A stretch of 64,000 nucleotides of DNA, taken from assembly GCF_015904235.1 (NCBI RefSeq), contig NZ_JADZLT010000040.1, forward strand, positions 1-64,000, in the 5' to 3' direction. Source of the stretch: Methylobrevis albus (GTDB taxonomy: Bacteria > Pseudomonadota > Alphaproteobacteria > Rhizobiales > Pleomorphomonadaceae). Below are positions 31,420 to 40,784 of this stretch, in pieces. The notes beneath the pieces are model-generated. The model was not told where the DNA came from, did not search any database, and saw only the letters and a list, made by a program, of their open reading frames with translations. The translations under genes were made by a program, and so were the position numbers. Positions within the stretch are counted from its first letter, which is position 1, and every line of letters begins with the position of its first letter.

Positions 31420-32721
31420 TCAGTTCGCGCGTTCGAGGTCCGCGAGGGCGGCCATGATCTCGCCCGAGGCGCCGTCCATCGCCATGTAGGCTTCGATGGC
31501 GACGTTCATCCGGCCGGCGGCGACCTCCTTCACCATGCGCAGGGCTTCGGCGGCGGCCTTGTCGGCCTTGACCGAGAGGCGGCGGACGGCCGGATCGGTG
31601 ATGGTCGCGAAGTGCGGGCCGAGCGGCTCGACGCGCGCCGAGAACGCGGTCAGCTCGATCGGCTTCAGCCCGACAAGGCATTCGGCGAGGCGGCGCTTCC
31701 AGGCCATGTGGTCGGCGCGCAGGCGGCGCTCGGCATAGCGGGCGACCCCTGCCTCGCCGGCGGCATCGATCAGCTTGCCGGTGATGGCGTCGGTCTTGAT
31801 GATCAGCTCGGAGGAAGCCTTGACGTCGGTCTCGTTCTGGCCGGCGAGCCGGGCGATTTCCGACATGCTCTTCGCCATCGCCTCGGTCGCCGACTGCTGG
31901 TCGCCGAGCATGCCCGCGATGGCGCCGATCGAGGCGTTCACGTCGCTGACGCAGTCGCGGATGCTGGCCATGTCGGTGGCGACGACGTCGAAGGTCTCGC
32001 GGCCGTCGCGCACCTTGGTGCCGCCGATCGACATCGCGTGCAGCATGCCCTGCATGACGTCGGCAAGGCCGGTGAGCTGGCCGCGGATCAATTCGGTCGT
32101 GCGCGAGGTTTCTTCAGAAAGTGCCTTCACTTCGGCGGCGACCACGGCAAAGCCGCGGCCGGCTTCGCCGGCGCGGGCCGCTTCGATCGTGGCGTTGAGG
32201 GCGAGCAGCTTGGTCTGGCTCGAGATGCTCTCGATCTGCTTGGCAAAGCCGCCGATGCTCTCGATCGCGCCGCCGAGCTGGTGCATCTGGCGGTCGAGCC
32301 CGGTGAAGGCCTCGGCGATGTCCTGCATCGCCCGGCCGGCCGACATGGCGCGCGCCGCGCCCGCTTCGACGATGGCGTGCGCCTCCGCCGACTGGCCCTG
32401 CGCCCGGCCCGAAAGGTCGGCGATGTTCTCGATCGACTTCGCGACTTCCTCGATCGCGGCGGACACCGCGACGGTTTCACCGCTGAGGTTGTGCACGTTG
32501 CCGCTCGACCATGCCATCAGGCACAGCAATTCGGAGATGTTGACCGAGGTATCGACCGCGTGCTTCAGGCTCGCCTGCGATCCCGACGTGAGCGTTTCGA
32601 CCTGGCGTTGCAATGCCTCGGTGGCCGTCTTGTGCGCTGCGGCGATCTCGGCGAAGCGTTCGGCATCGGGCTTCTCAATGACTTTCGCCTCGGCATTGTT
32701 ACTGCGGAACATCGAAAGCAT
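31420..32721 (-). CDS. Soluble methyl-accepting chemotaxis protein
   Basis: A 433-residue chemoreceptor without any membrane segment, so it acts in the cytoplasm. The coiled-coil signalling domain peaks at the conserved hairpin tip [31 protein letters not shown] (tip core [11 protein letters not shown] near residue 210). The C-terminal ~100 residues contain DHMAWKRRL, resembling the H-x3-WK start of a CZB zinc-binding domain, but the later Cys and His ligands are not evident, so zinc binding is doubtful. Methylation-type Glu/Gln pairs occur in the helices. AGGAA precedes the ATG. No other chemotaxis gene is nearby. A hairpin terminator follows directly. Confidence 0.9.
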   Translation of the reverse strand: MLSMFRSNNAEAKVIEKPDAERFAEIAAAHKTATEALQRQVETLTSGSQASLKHAVDTSVNISELLCLMAWSSGNVHNLSGETVAVSAAIEEVAKSIENIADLSGRAQGQSAEAHAIVEAGAARAMSAGRAMQDIAEAFTGLDRQMHQLGGAIESIGGFAKQIESISSQTKLLALNATIEAARAGEAGRGFAVVAAEVKALSEETSRTTELIRGQLTGLADVMQGMLHAMSIGGTKVRDGRETFDVVATDMASIRDCVSDVNASIGAIAGMLGDQQSATEAMAKSMSEIARLAGQNETDVKASSELIIKTDAITGKLIDAAGEAGVARYAERRLRADHMAWKRRLAECLVGLKPIELTAFSARVEPLGPHFATITDPAVRRLSVKADKAAAEALRMVKEVAAGRMNVAIEAYMAMDGASGEIMAALADLERAN

Positions 32722-32895
32722 CCGGGCGTTTCCTATTGTTGCCTTGCGGTCTTGCCCAGACCATGAGCCGTTCCCATTAATTTTCGGTTGAGGGTGATAT
32801 TCCCACTCCTCTGCTTGGCAATGCCTGTCGGGTGATCGCAAGTCAGCAAGAATACTATAGGTGGCGCCTATGAGTGTCCGGGTGCAACTCCGTCG

Positions 32896-34707
32896 TCAGC
32901 CGCCGAGTTCTTCCCGCAGCATCTCCAGCCGCAGCCATTCCTCCTCGGCCGCCGCGAGGTCCTCGGCGAGCTTGCCGAGCGCGGCGACCGCCTTCTCGAA
33001 GGCGGCGGGATCGCGGCCGTAGAGGCCCGGATCGTCGAGCCGCTTGCGCTCGGCGGCGATCTTCGCCTCCAGCGCGGCGATGGTCTTCGGCAGGGTTTCG
33101 AGGGCGTGCTTGTCCTTGAAGGTGAGTTTTGCGCGCGTTTCGGCGCGCTCGGCGGGCCTTGACGTCGCCGGTGCCGGCTTCGCCTCGGCCGCCGCCAGGG
33201 CCCGGGCCGCGACGCCGGCGCCGCGCTGGGCGACCATGTCGGAATAGCCGCCGGCGTATTCGGTCCAGTGCCCGTCACCCTCGCTCATGATCACCGAGGT
33301 CGCGACGCGGTCGAGGAAGTCGCGGTCGTGGCTGACCAGCAGCACGGTGCCGGTGTAGTCGGAGAGCAGTTCTTCGAGCAGGTCGAGCGTCTCGAGGTCG
33401 AGGTCGTTGGTCGGTTCGTCGAGCACGAGCAGATTGGAGGGCTTCGCCAGCGCCCGCGCCAGCATCACCCGGCCGCGCTCGCCGCCGGACAATGCGCCGA
33501 TCGGGGTGCGCGCCTGCTCGGGTGAAAACAGGAAGTCCTTCATGTAGCCGATGACGTGCTTCGACTGCCCGTTGATGACGACGCTGTCGCCCTTGCCGTC
33601 GGTCAGCGCCTCGGACAGCGTCCACGCCGGATCGAGGCTGGCGCGGCGCTGGTCGAGCACCTGCATGTCCAGCGTCTCGCCGCGGCGGATGGTGCCCGCG
33701 TCGGGCTCGAGTTCGCCGGTGAGCAGCTTCAAGAGCGTCGTCTTGCCGGCGCCGTTCGGGCCGACGATGCCGACGCGGTCGCCGCGGCCGATGCGGATCG
33801 AGAAATCCTCGACGATGCTGCGGTCGCCGAAGCGCTTGGAGACGCGTTTTGCCTCCGCGACCAGCTTCGACGAGGTGTCGGCCTCGCTGGCGGCGAGCTT
33901 CACGGCGCCGGTCGGCCCCCGGTGCTCGCGCTTGGCGCGGCGCAGGTCGGCGAGCAGGTCGACGCGGCGGACGTTGCGCTTGCGCCGGGCGGTGACGCCG
34001 TAGCGCATCCAGTGCTCTTCCGCCTGGATCTTCTTGTCGAGCTTCTGCTGGTCGCGCTCCTCCTCCTCGAACACCTGGTCGCGCCAGGCCTCGAAATGCA
34101 AGAAGCCGCGGCCGAGGGTGCGGGTGATGCCGCGGTCGAGCCAGACGGTGGTGCGCGAGAGGTTCTGCAGGAAGCGCCGGTCGTGCGAGATCAGCACCAG
34201 CGCCGACCGCAGTGACTTGAGCTCACCTTCCAGCCATTCGATCGCCGGCAGGTCGAGGTGGTTGGTCGGCTCGTCAAGCAGCAGGATGTCGGGCTCGGGG
34301 GCGAGCACCCGGGCGAGTGCCGCGCGCCGCGCCTCGCCGCCCGACAGGCTCGCCGGCGTCTCGGTGCCGGTGAGGCCGAGGCATTCGAGCAGGTAGGTGG
34401 CGCGGTAGGGGTCGTCGCCGGGTCCGAGGCCGGCCTCGACATAGGCGAGCGTCGAGGCATAGGCGGAGAGGTCCGGCTCCTGCGGCAGGTAGCGCACGGT
34501 GGCGCCCGGCTGCACGAAGATCTCGCCGCCGTCGGCCTCGATCTCGCCGCCGGCGATCTTCAGCAGCGTCGACTTGCCCGAGCCGTTGCGGCCGACCAGC
34601 GTGATGCGGTCGCCGAAGCCGACGCTGAGCGACGCCGCGGTGAGCAGCGGCGTCGCGCCGAAGGTGAGCTTCACGTCGCGCAGGAACAGGAGAGGAGGAG
34701 CGGCCAT
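32896..34707 (-). CDS. ABC-F family ATPase, Uup-like
   Basis: A 603-residue soluble protein with two ABC domains and no membrane part. Walker A motifs are GRNGSGKST near residue 39 and GPNGAGKTT near 325; signatures are LSGGEARRA and LSGGERGRV; Walker B are LLLDEPTNHLD and LVLDEPTNDLD. The two domains are joined by a charged linker containing EEEERDQQKLDKKIQ. The C-terminal tail (ALETLPKTIAALEAKIAAER region) is a coiled coil as in Uup. ABC-F proteins work on the ribosome or, for Uup, in recombination-related phenotypes. The tail favours Uup over EttA. The start is the first ATG of the family region. Confidence 0.93.
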   Translation of the reverse strand: MAAPPLLFLRDVKLTFGATPLLTAASLSVGFGDRITLVGRNGSGKSTLLKIAGGEIEADGGEIFVQPGATVRYLPQEPDLSAYASTLAYVEAGLGPGDDPYRATYLLECLGLTGTETPASLSGGEARRAALARVLAPEPDILLLDEPTNHLDLPAIEWLEGELKSLRSALVLISHDRRFLQNLSRTTVWLDRGITRTLGRGFLHFEAWRDQVFEEEERDQQKLDKKIQAEEHWMRYGVTARRKRNVRRVDLLADLRRAKREHRGPTGAVKLAASEADTSSKLVAEAKRVSKRFGDRSIVEDFSIRIGRGDRVGIVGPNGAGKTTLLKLLTGELEPDAGTIRRGETLDMQVLDQRRASLDPAWTLSEALTDGKGDSVVINGQSKHVIGYMKDFLFSPEQARTPIGALSGGERGRVMLARALAKPSNLLVLDEPTNDLDLETLDLLEELLSDYTGTVLLVSHDRDFLDRVATSVIMSEGDGHWTEYAGGYSDMVAQRGAGVAARALAAAEAKPAPATSRPAERAETRAKLTFKDKHALETLPKTIAALEAKIAAERKRLDDPGLYGRDPAAFEKAVAALGKLAEDLAAAEEEWLRLEMLREELGG

Positions 34708-34772
34708 CGGAAATTCGGTCTTCGTGCACGGGCCGGCGCCTCCGGGACGGGGGCGCGGTCGGCCTCGGGGGA

Positions 34773-35612
34773 TCAGTCGAGAAGCCGCGCGGCTTCGTCG
34801 GAGAGCTTCAGCACCGCTTCGACCAGCGCCGCGGCGTTGGGGCCGGCGCCGTGTACACCGCGCGAGACGGCGGGGAGGGTCCGGCGGGCGTGCGGGCCGA
34901 AGCGGCGGGCGATGTCGGCGATGGTGGCGCCCTGGGCGCCGACGCCGGGCGCGAGGATCAGGCTCTGCGGCAGGCGATCGAGGATCGACAGCACGTCGTC
35001 CGCCGTCGCGCCGACCACGGCGCCGATCGGGCCCGTCGCCTCGCCGGAGATCTCGCGGTTGAACGCGGTGATCTCGTCGGCGAGTTCCTCGGCGACGGTG
35101 CGGCCGTCGGCGTGGCGCGCGGTCTGCAGGCCGGTGCCGTGCGGGTTCGACGAGCGCACCAGCACGAAGAGGCCCGCCTCGTGCTCGGCGGCGCGGGTGA
35201 CGACCGGGCGCAGCGCCCCGGCGCCGGTATAGGCGCCTACCGTGATCGCGTCGCTCGGGAAGCCCGCCTCCTCGCCGAGCCAGGCGTCGGCGTAGGCGAC
35301 CAGCGTGTGGTCGATGTCGAGGCGCTTGCAGTCCGACAGGCAGAGGGCGCCGGCGGCCTGGATCGCCGCCATCACGTCGGCGAGGGCCACGAAGCCCTTC
35401 GGACCGAAGCGCTCGAAGAAGGCGACCTGCGGCTTGAAGACGCCGACGTGGTCGCCGGTCGCCTCGACGAGGCGCAAGCCGAACTCTCGCGCGCCTTCGG
35501 CGGAGACGGGCAGGTTCCAGCGCTCCAGCGCCTCCGCCCCCGGGTCGATCCCGACACAGAGCGGCGAACGGCGGGCGGCGATCTCGAAATAGCGCACGGC
35601 GAAGGAGGGCAT
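34773..35612 (-). CDS. pyrF: Orotidine 5'-phosphate decarboxylase, long (type 2-like) form
   Basis: PyrF decarboxylates OMP to UMP, the last step of de novo pyrimidine synthesis. The 279-residue protein resembles the long type-2 enzymes of actinobacteria and others (PLCVGIDPGAEALERW, FKPQVAFFERFG, GATADDV, LAPGVGAQGAT) rather than the ~230-residue form common in proteobacteria. The catalytic Asp-x-Lys-x-x-Asp is kept as D94, K96, D99 in SDCKRLDIDHT, although the residues around it differ from the usual AKRGDIGST. It lies 65 bases downstream of where the ABC-F gene begins, on the same strand and upstream in transcription order, so the two may form a unit. Confidence 0.92.
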   Translation of the reverse strand: MPSFAVRYFEIAARRSPLCVGIDPGAEALERWNLPVSAEGAREFGLRLVEATGDHVGVFKPQVAFFERFGPKGFVALADVMAAIQAAGALCLSDCKRLDIDHTLVAYADAWLGEEAGFPSDAITVGAYTGAGALRPVVTRAAEHEAGLFVLVRSSNPHGTGLQTARHADGRTVAEELADEITAFNREISGEATGPIGAVVGATADDVLSILDRLPQSLILAPGVGAQGATIADIARRFGPHARRTLPAVSRGVHGAGPNAAALVEAVLKLSDEAARLLD

Positions 35613-35776
35613 CGGCGGCTCCGGGTTTCGGCTGCGCCGTTCCTATCGCCTGAGGGCGGCGGCGTCCATGTTGGAGTGCGGCGTCTGCCGCACTGCACCC
35701 CCGCGGCGACGGTGCCCCGTGCGCTGCGGCGCTGAATGTCCTATTCCTCGCCCGACCAACCAGCCCCGGAGACCGC

Positions 35777-37234
35777 ATGCCCGCCCGCGCCGTGATGATC
35801 CAGGGAACCGGTTCCGACGTCGGCAAGTCGCTGATCGTGGCGGGGCTCTGCCGGGCGGCGGTGCGGCGGGGCCTGAGGGTCGCCCCGTTCAAGGCGCAGA
35901 ACATGTCGAACAACGCCGCCGTCACCGACGACGGCGGCGAGATCGGCCGGGCGCAGGCGCTGCAGGCGCGCGCCGCCGGCCTGCCGCTGTCGGTGCACAT
36001 GAACCCGGTGCTGCTGAAGCCGCAGAGCGAGGTTGGCGCGCAGGTGATCGTGCAGGGCCGGCGCATCGGCAACAGCGGCGCCCGCGCCTATCAGGACTTC
36101 AAGGCGAGCCTGCTGCCGGCGGTGCTGGAGAGCTTCGGCATTCTGAAGGCAGACACCGACCTCGTCATCGTCGAGGGGGCGGGCAGCGCCTCGGAGGTCA
36201 ACCTCCGCCGCAACGACATCGCCAACATGGGCTTTGCCCGCGCCGCCGACGTGCCGGTGGTGCTGCTCGGCGACATCGACCGCGGCGGCGTCATCGCCAG
36301 CCTCGTCGGCACCCAGGCGGTGCTCGACCCGGCCGACGCCGCGATGATCGAGGGGTTCATCGTCAACCGCTTCCGCGGCGACCCCAGCCTCTTCGACGAC
36401 GGCATGCGCATCGTCGCCGGGCGCACCGGCTGGCGCGCGCTCGGCCTCGTGCCGCATTTCGCCGGGGCGGTGCGGCTGCCGGCGGAAGACGCGATGGCGC
36501 TGGAGCGGCCGGCCGGCCGCGCCGGGGCAGGGCGGCTCCTCGTCGCGGTGCCGCAGTTTGCGCGGATCGCCAATTTCGACGACTTCGACGCCCTCGCCAT
36601 GGAGCCGGCGGTGGACCTCGTGTTCGTCCGCCGCGGCCAGCCGATCCCCCCCGCCGACCTCGTCATCCTGCCGGGCTCGAAGGCCACCATCGCCGACCTC
36701 GCCGATGTCCGCCGCGAGGGCTGGGACATCGACCTTGCCGCGCACATCCGCCGCGGCGGCCGGGTGCTCGGCGTCTGCGGCGGCTTCCAGATGCTCGGCT
36801 GCCGCATTGCCGACCCGGACGGCATCGAGGGACCGCCCTCAATGGTCGCGGGGCTGGGCCTGCTCGACGTCGAGACGGTGATGACGGGGGAGAAGACGCT
36901 GACGAAGGTGACCGGGCGCAGCCTTGCCGACGACGCGCCGCTGTCCGGCTACGAGATGCACGTCGGCCGGACGACGGGGCCGGATGCGGCGCGGCCGTTC
37001 GCGGTGATCGACGGGGGCGGGCCGGACGGGGCGGTGTCGACGGACGGGCGCATCGTTGGCACCTACCTGCACGGCCTGTTCACCGACGACGTCCAGCGCG
37101 GCGCCTGGCTGGCGCGGCTCGGCGGGCGGGCGGAGGTGGGCTACGGCGCGGCGGTGGAGACAGCGCTCGACGAGCTCGCGGCGCATCTCGAGGCGCACAT
37201 GGATGTGGCGGGGGTGTTCGGGCTGGCGCGGTGA
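35777..37234 (+). CDS. cobQ: Cobyric acid synthase
   Basis: CobQ uses glutamine and ATP to amidate side chains b, d, e and g of adenosylcobyrinic acid a,c-diamide. The 485-residue protein has the N-terminal dethiobiotin-synthetase-like domain with P-loop GTGSDVGKS at residues 10-18 and [12 protein letters not shown]. The C-terminal class-I amidotransferase domain has the nucleophile cysteine in [10 protein letters not shown] near residue 334 and a histidine in TYLHGLF near residue 430. GGAG lies 6 bases before the ATG. Other cobalamin genes are absent next to it; cobU/cobP lies 11 kb away in this window. A family B element follows its stop. Confidence 0.95.
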   Translation: MPARAVMIQGTGSDVGKSLIVAGLCRAAVRRGLRVAPFKAQNMSNNAAVTDDGGEIGRAQALQARAAGLPLSVHMNPVLLKPQSEVGAQVIVQGRRIGNSGARAYQDFKASLLPAVLESFGILKADTDLVIVEGAGSASEVNLRRNDIANMGFARAADVPVVLLGDIDRGGVIASLVGTQAVLDPADAAMIEGFIVNRFRGDPSLFDDGMRIVAGRTGWRALGLVPHFAGAVRLPAEDAMALERPAGRAGAGRLLVAVPQFARIANFDDFDALAMEPAVDLVFVRRGQPIPPADLVILPGSKATIADLADVRREGWDIDLAAHIRRGGRVLGVCGGFQMLGCRIADPDGIEGPPSMVAGLGLLDVETVMTGEKTLTKVTGRSLADDAPLSGYEMHVGRTTGPDAARPFAVIDGGGPDGAVSTDGRIVGTYLHGLFTDDVQRGAWLARLGGRAEVGYGAAVETALDELAAHLEAHMDVAGVFGLAR

Positions 37235-37250
37235 GGGGGGTGCCGTGTTG

Positions 37251-37413
37251 CCTCCCCCCTCCCTGTCCCTCCCCCGCTTCGCAGGAGAGGGGACGCAGGA
37301 GGAAAGAGCGTTCACCTCATCAGCGCTTCGGTCCGGCGTGACCGTCGTTTTGCGAAAGCCCTATCGCCCATCGTCCCCTCTCCTGCGAAGCGGGGGAGGG
37401 ACAGGGAGGGGGC
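37251..37413. repeat. Palindromic element, family B, copy 2 (between convergent cobQ and iron ADH)
   Basis: Same orientation as the copy at 19.45 kb, with the same arms (CCTCCCTGTCCCTCCCCCGC and inverse) and a related centre containing CAGCGCTTCGGTCCGGCG. It again lies between two converging genes. Confidence 0.88.
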
Positions 37414-37442
37414 TTCCCACGGCAAGACCCCTCTCGCAGCCC

Positions 37443-38600
37443 TCAGACTTGCCCCGCCAGCGCCGCCCGGAAGATCGTCTTCACCCCGTCTTCCGTCAGC
37501 GGCACCGGATTGCCGCCCGCGGTCGGGTCGACCACTGCCATCGCCGCGATCTCGTCGAGGCGCGCGTCGTCCACCTTCAGCCCCGCCAGCGTCTCGGGAA
37601 TCCCGATGTCGGCCCGGAGCGCGAGGATCCACGCGAGGAAGGCGTCGAAGCTCGGCTCGAGGCCGAGGTAGCCGGCGAGGCGGGCGACCTTCGCCTCGAT
37701 CGCCGGGCGGTTGAAGACGAGGACGTAGGGCATGAACACGGCGTTGGTCAGGCCGTGGTGGGTGTCGTACAGCGCGCCGACCGGGTGCGACAGCGCGTGG
37801 ATGCCGCCGAGGCCCTTCTGAAAGGCGGTGGCGCCGGCGGATGCCGCCACCAGCATGGCGCCGCGCGCCTCGAGATCGCCGCCGGTCTTCACCGCCGTCG
37901 GCAGGAATTCCTTCACGAGCCGCACGCCCTCGACGGCGACGCCTTCGGCCATCGGGTGGAAGCCGGGGGCGCAGTAGGCCTCGATGCAGTGGGCGAGGGC
38001 GTCCATGCCGGTCCAGGCGGTGAGGCTCGCCGGCAGGCCGGTGCTGAGCTCGGGATCCTCGATCACCACCTTCGGCATCATCAGCGGGTGGAAGATCACC
38101 TTCTTGGTATGGCTCGCCTCGTTGGTGATGACGCTCGCGCGGCCCACCTCGGATCCGGTGCCGGCGGTGGTCGGCACGGCGACGATCGGGGCGATGCCGG
38201 TCGGGTCGGCGCGGGTCCACCAGTCGCCGACGTCCTCGAAGTCCCACATCGGCCGGGTCTGGCCGGCCATGAAGGCGATGGTCTTGCCGACGTCGAGCGC
38301 CGAGCCGCCGCCGAAGGCGACGACGCCGTCGTGGTCGCCGAGCTTCAGCACCTCGATGCCGGCGTAGACGTTGCTCTCGACCGGGTTGCCCTTCACCTCG
38401 GCGAAGACCTCGGTCTTGAGCCCGGCCTCCTTCAGGCTCTCGACCGCCGCCAGCGTCATCGGCAGGCCGGCGAGGCCGGGATCGGTGACGAACAGCGGCC
38501 GCTTGATGCCGGCGGCGTTGCAGGCATCGGCGAGCTCGGCGATGCGGCCGGCGCCAAAGCGGATGGCGGTGGGGTAGTTCCAGTTGGCACGGGTGGTCAT
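37443..38600 (-). CDS. Iron-containing alcohol dehydrogenase
   Basis: A 385-residue group III, metal-dependent, NAD(P) alcohol dehydrogenase. Visible are GGGSALDVGKT near residue 96 (nucleotide site), VPTTAGTGSEV, and the metal ligands in GMDALAHCIEAY and in HALSHPVGALYDTHHGLTNA. GAGG sits 5 bases before the ATG. It is the promoter-distal gene of the minus-strand unit that includes an aldehyde dehydrogenase, a PuuA-like ligase and an ethanolamine-type permease. In that context it would oxidise the hydroxyl of a gamma-glutamylated amino alcohol, for example gamma-glutamyl-ethanolamide, to the aldehyde; this is inference. Confidence 0.93.
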   Translation of the reverse strand: MTTRANWNYPTAIRFGAGRIAELADACNAAGIKRPLFVTDPGLAGLPMTLAAVESLKEAGLKTEVFAEVKGNPVESNVYAGIEVLKLGDHDGVVAFGGGSALDVGKTIAFMAGQTRPMWDFEDVGDWWTRADPTGIAPIVAVPTTAGTGSEVGRASVITNEASHTKKVIFHPLMMPKVVIEDPELSTGLPASLTAWTGMDALAHCIEAYCAPGFHPMAEGVAVEGVRLVKEFLPTAVKTGGDLEARGAMLVAASAGATAFQKGLGGIHALSHPVGALYDTHHGLTNAVFMPYVLVFNRPAIEAKVARLAGYLGLEPSFDAFLAWILALRADIGIPETLAGLKVDDARLDEIAAMAVVDPTAGGNPVPLTEDGVKTIFRAALAGQV

Positions 38601-38640
38601 GGGGACCTCGTCGGATGGAGGATGGGATTGTGCCGCGGGG

Positions 38641-38803
38641 CCTCCCCCCTCCCTGTCCCTCCCCCGCTTCGCAGGAGAGGGGACGCTGGGCGAGGGGGCT
38701 TTCACAAAACGAAAGCTGCGCCGGACCGAGGCGAACTTGAGAACGGCGCCCTATCCTCCTGCGTCCCCTCTCCTGCGAAGCGGGGGAGGGACAGGGAGGG
38801 GGC
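38641..38803. repeat. Palindromic element, family B, copy 3 (inverted relative to copies 1 and 2)
   Basis: Same arms as the other two family B copies. Its centre matches the reverse complement of copy 2 (GCGCCGGACCGAGGCGAACT here against CACGCCGGACCGAAGCGCTG there), so it sits in the opposite orientation. It lies between the aldehyde dehydrogenase and iron ADH genes, which are transcribed in the same direction. Confidence 0.88.
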
Positions 38804-38832
38804 CGCGGCGGTGCGGGTCTAGCTGGAGCCCC

Positions 38833-40233
38833 TCACACCGGCGCCTTGCGCATGTACCAGCTCTTTGGCCGGGTCAGCGCGTGGAAGCCGAGGGGGGAGA
38901 GGGAGGCGCCGCGGCCGGTGTCCTTGACGCCGGTCCAGGTGAGGGCCGGGTCGAGGTAGTCGCAGCGGTTGGTGAAGACGGTGCCGGTCTCGATCCGCGC
39001 GCCAATCGCGGTCGCGGCGTCGAGGTCCTCGGTCCAGAGCGAGGCGGTGAGGCCGTAGCGGCTGTCGTTCATCAGCTGCAGCGCCTCCTCGTCGTCGCGC
39101 ACCTTCATGATGCCGACGACCGGGCCGAAGCTCTCCTCGGTCATGATCGACATCTGGTGGTTGACGCCGGTCAGCACCTGCGGCGCGAGATAGGGCGTGC
39201 CGGGCTTGTCGGCGGCGAAGGACTTCGGGTCGAGGTGCGCGGTCGCGCCGGCGCGGAGCGCCGCGTCGATCTGCTCGCGCACGAAGGCGGCCTGGCGGGC
39301 GCGGGCGAGCGGGCCCAGCGTCGTCGCCTGGTCGGTCGGGTCGCCGAGCACGTAGGACTTGGTGAACTCGGTGAAGCCGCCGACGAAGTCGTCGTAGACC
39401 GCCTCGTGCACGTAGAGCCGCTCGATGCCGCAGCAGCACTGGCCGGAGTTGAAGAAGGCGCCGTCGGCGATGTTCTCGATCGCGAACTGCAGCTTGGCGT
39501 CGGGACGGACGTAGGCCGGGTCCTTGCCGCCGAGCTCGAGGTTGATGGGGAGGAATTTCCCCACCGCGGCGCGCTCCATCGCCTCGCCGCCGGCGACCGA
39601 GCCGGTGAAGGCGACGAGATCGACGAGGCGGCTGGAAATCACCTCGGCGGTCTGGTCGTGCGTCATGACGATGTGCTGGAACACGCCGGCCGGCAGGCCG
39701 GCCGCGTCGAAGGCCTGCTGGAAGCGCTCGGCGACCAGCAGCGTCTGGTCGGACTGCTTCAGCACGACGACGTTGCCCGCCATCAGCGCCGGCATCACCG
39801 AGTTGACCGTGGTGAGGTAGGGATAGTTCCACGGCGCGACGACGAAGACGGTGCCGACCGGCTCGAAGCTGATCCAGCGGTGCGCGCCGCTGTCGCCGTT
39901 CTCGAGGCCGCTGTCGAGCGGGGCGAGGCTCGCCGCGGCGATCTTCGCCATGTGCTTGGTGCGCACCTCGACGCCGTTGAGCTCGAACGGCGTGTAGCGG
40001 ATCGGCCGGCCCATCTGCCAGGTCAGTTCCGTCGCGATCTCGGCGCGCATGGCGAGCAGCGCGTCGAGCGCCTTCAGGCAATAGGCGATGCGCACGTCGA
40101 GCGGCGTCGCCGCCCACGCCTTCTGCGCATCGCGCGCGGCGGCGAAGGTCGCCGACACTTCACGCGGGGTGGCGACGGGGCGCTCGGCGTAGACCGAGCC
40201 GTCGACGGGGGAAATGATCTTCTGCACGGTCAT
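38833..40233 (-). CDS. NAD(P)-dependent aldehyde dehydrogenase
   Basis: A 466-residue ALDH-superfamily enzyme. The catalytic residues are in LPINLELGGKDPAYV (Glu) and FFNSGQCCCGIERLYVH (Cys); EPVGTVFVVAPWNYPYLT and FTGSVAGGEAM belong to the cofactor site. It is transcribed with the PuuA-like ligase upstream and iron alcohol dehydrogenase downstream. It would act after the latter, converting a gamma-glutamyl amino-aldehyde to the acid, for example gamma-glutamylglycine if the substrate is ethanolamine. That pathway role is inference; the enzyme class is clear. Confidence 0.93.
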   Translation of the reverse strand: MTVQKIISPVDGSVYAERPVATPREVSATFAAARDAQKAWAATPLDVRIAYCLKALDALLAMRAEIATELTWQMGRPIRYTPFELNGVEVRTKHMAKIAAASLAPLDSGLENGDSGAHRWISFEPVGTVFVVAPWNYPYLTTVNSVMPALMAGNVVVLKQSDQTLLVAERFQQAFDAAGLPAGVFQHIVMTHDQTAEVISSRLVDLVAFTGSVAGGEAMERAAVGKFLPINLELGGKDPAYVRPDAKLQFAIENIADGAFFNSGQCCCGIERLYVHEAVYDDFVGGFTEFTKSYVLGDPTDQATTLGPLARARQAAFVREQIDAALRAGATAHLDPKSFAADKPGTPYLAPQVLTGVNHQMSIMTEESFGPVVGIMKVRDDEEALQLMNDSRYGLTASLWTEDLDAATAIGARIETGTVFTNRCDYLDPALTWTGVKDTGRGASLSPLGFHALTRPKSWYMRKAPV

Positions 40234-40296
40234 GTCTTTGATCTCTGACTGGAACTGCCGGCCATCATTGATGGCTGCGGGCGAAATTGCAGGCGT

Positions 40297-40737
40297 CTAG
40301 GGCAGGCTTCCGCTCCAAAGACAGCGGAGGATGTAGTCGCGGTCCGCCCTCGAAACCTCGGAGCCGGCGAGGAGCGCCTTGCCCTGGTCGGTGAGGCGGA
40401 GAATTGTCTGGTACTGGAAGAACCACCCGCTCGGCAGCTGAAGCCCGCGCTTCAGTTCGATGTCGCCGCGCCGGATCAGGTCCTTCATCGTCGGTGTCAC
40501 CGGCGGTTGCTTCTTGTAGCCGACCCGCATGACGCCGCCCTCTTCCTTCGCGATCAGCCACAGGAGGGCGATCCGCCGCCGGGAGGCGGGCAGCAGGTGG
40601 GCCGGGGCGGTATAGAACCACGCCAGCCGGTCGCGCCGCGCCTTCAACCTGGAGGCTTCCTTCCAGGCCTTGGTGCGGGCGATGGCGCTCGAGAGCGCAC
40701 TCTGGCCTGCGAGACGTCCCATTGGACTTGGCTCCAT
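40297..40737 (-). CDS. Small hypothetical protein, winged-helix-like C-terminal part
   Basis: A 146-residue protein that I do not recognise. The N-terminal 50 residues are Arg/Lys-rich (TKAWKEASRLKARRDRLAW) and the C-terminal half contains PTMKDLIRRGDIELKRG and QTILRLTDQGKALLAGS, a pattern seen in winged-helix domains (ILRLT..G..LL). A second ATG at 40722 is an alternative start. It lies 47 bases after the PuuA-like ligase and 63 bases before the aldehyde dehydrogenase on the same strand, so it is inserted in the middle of a metabolic operon. Its codon use is a little less GC-biased than its neighbours. It could be a late insertion or a local regulator. Confidence 0.6.
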   Translation of the reverse strand: MEPSPMGRLAGQSALSSAIARTKAWKEASRLKARRDRLAWFYTAPAHLLPASRRRIALLWLIAKEEGGVMRVGYKKQPPVTPTMKDLIRRGDIELKRGLQLPSGWFFQYQTILRLTDQGKALLAGSEVSRADRDYILRCLWSGSLP

Positions 40738-40784
40738 CGGTCGGCGCGCCGCAGACCGCTGCGGCGCGCCGGGATTCATGTCTT

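Noticed and set aside
32722-32895. A sigma-54 or sigma-28 promoter for the chemoreceptor
   Set aside because: No GG-N10-GC pair with the right sequence and no flagellar-type -10 could be placed convincingly.
35613-35776. Cobalamin riboswitch before cobQ
   Set aside because: The gap is short and I find neither a B12-box-like sequence nor the required long structured leader. The gap before cobU was checked with the same result.
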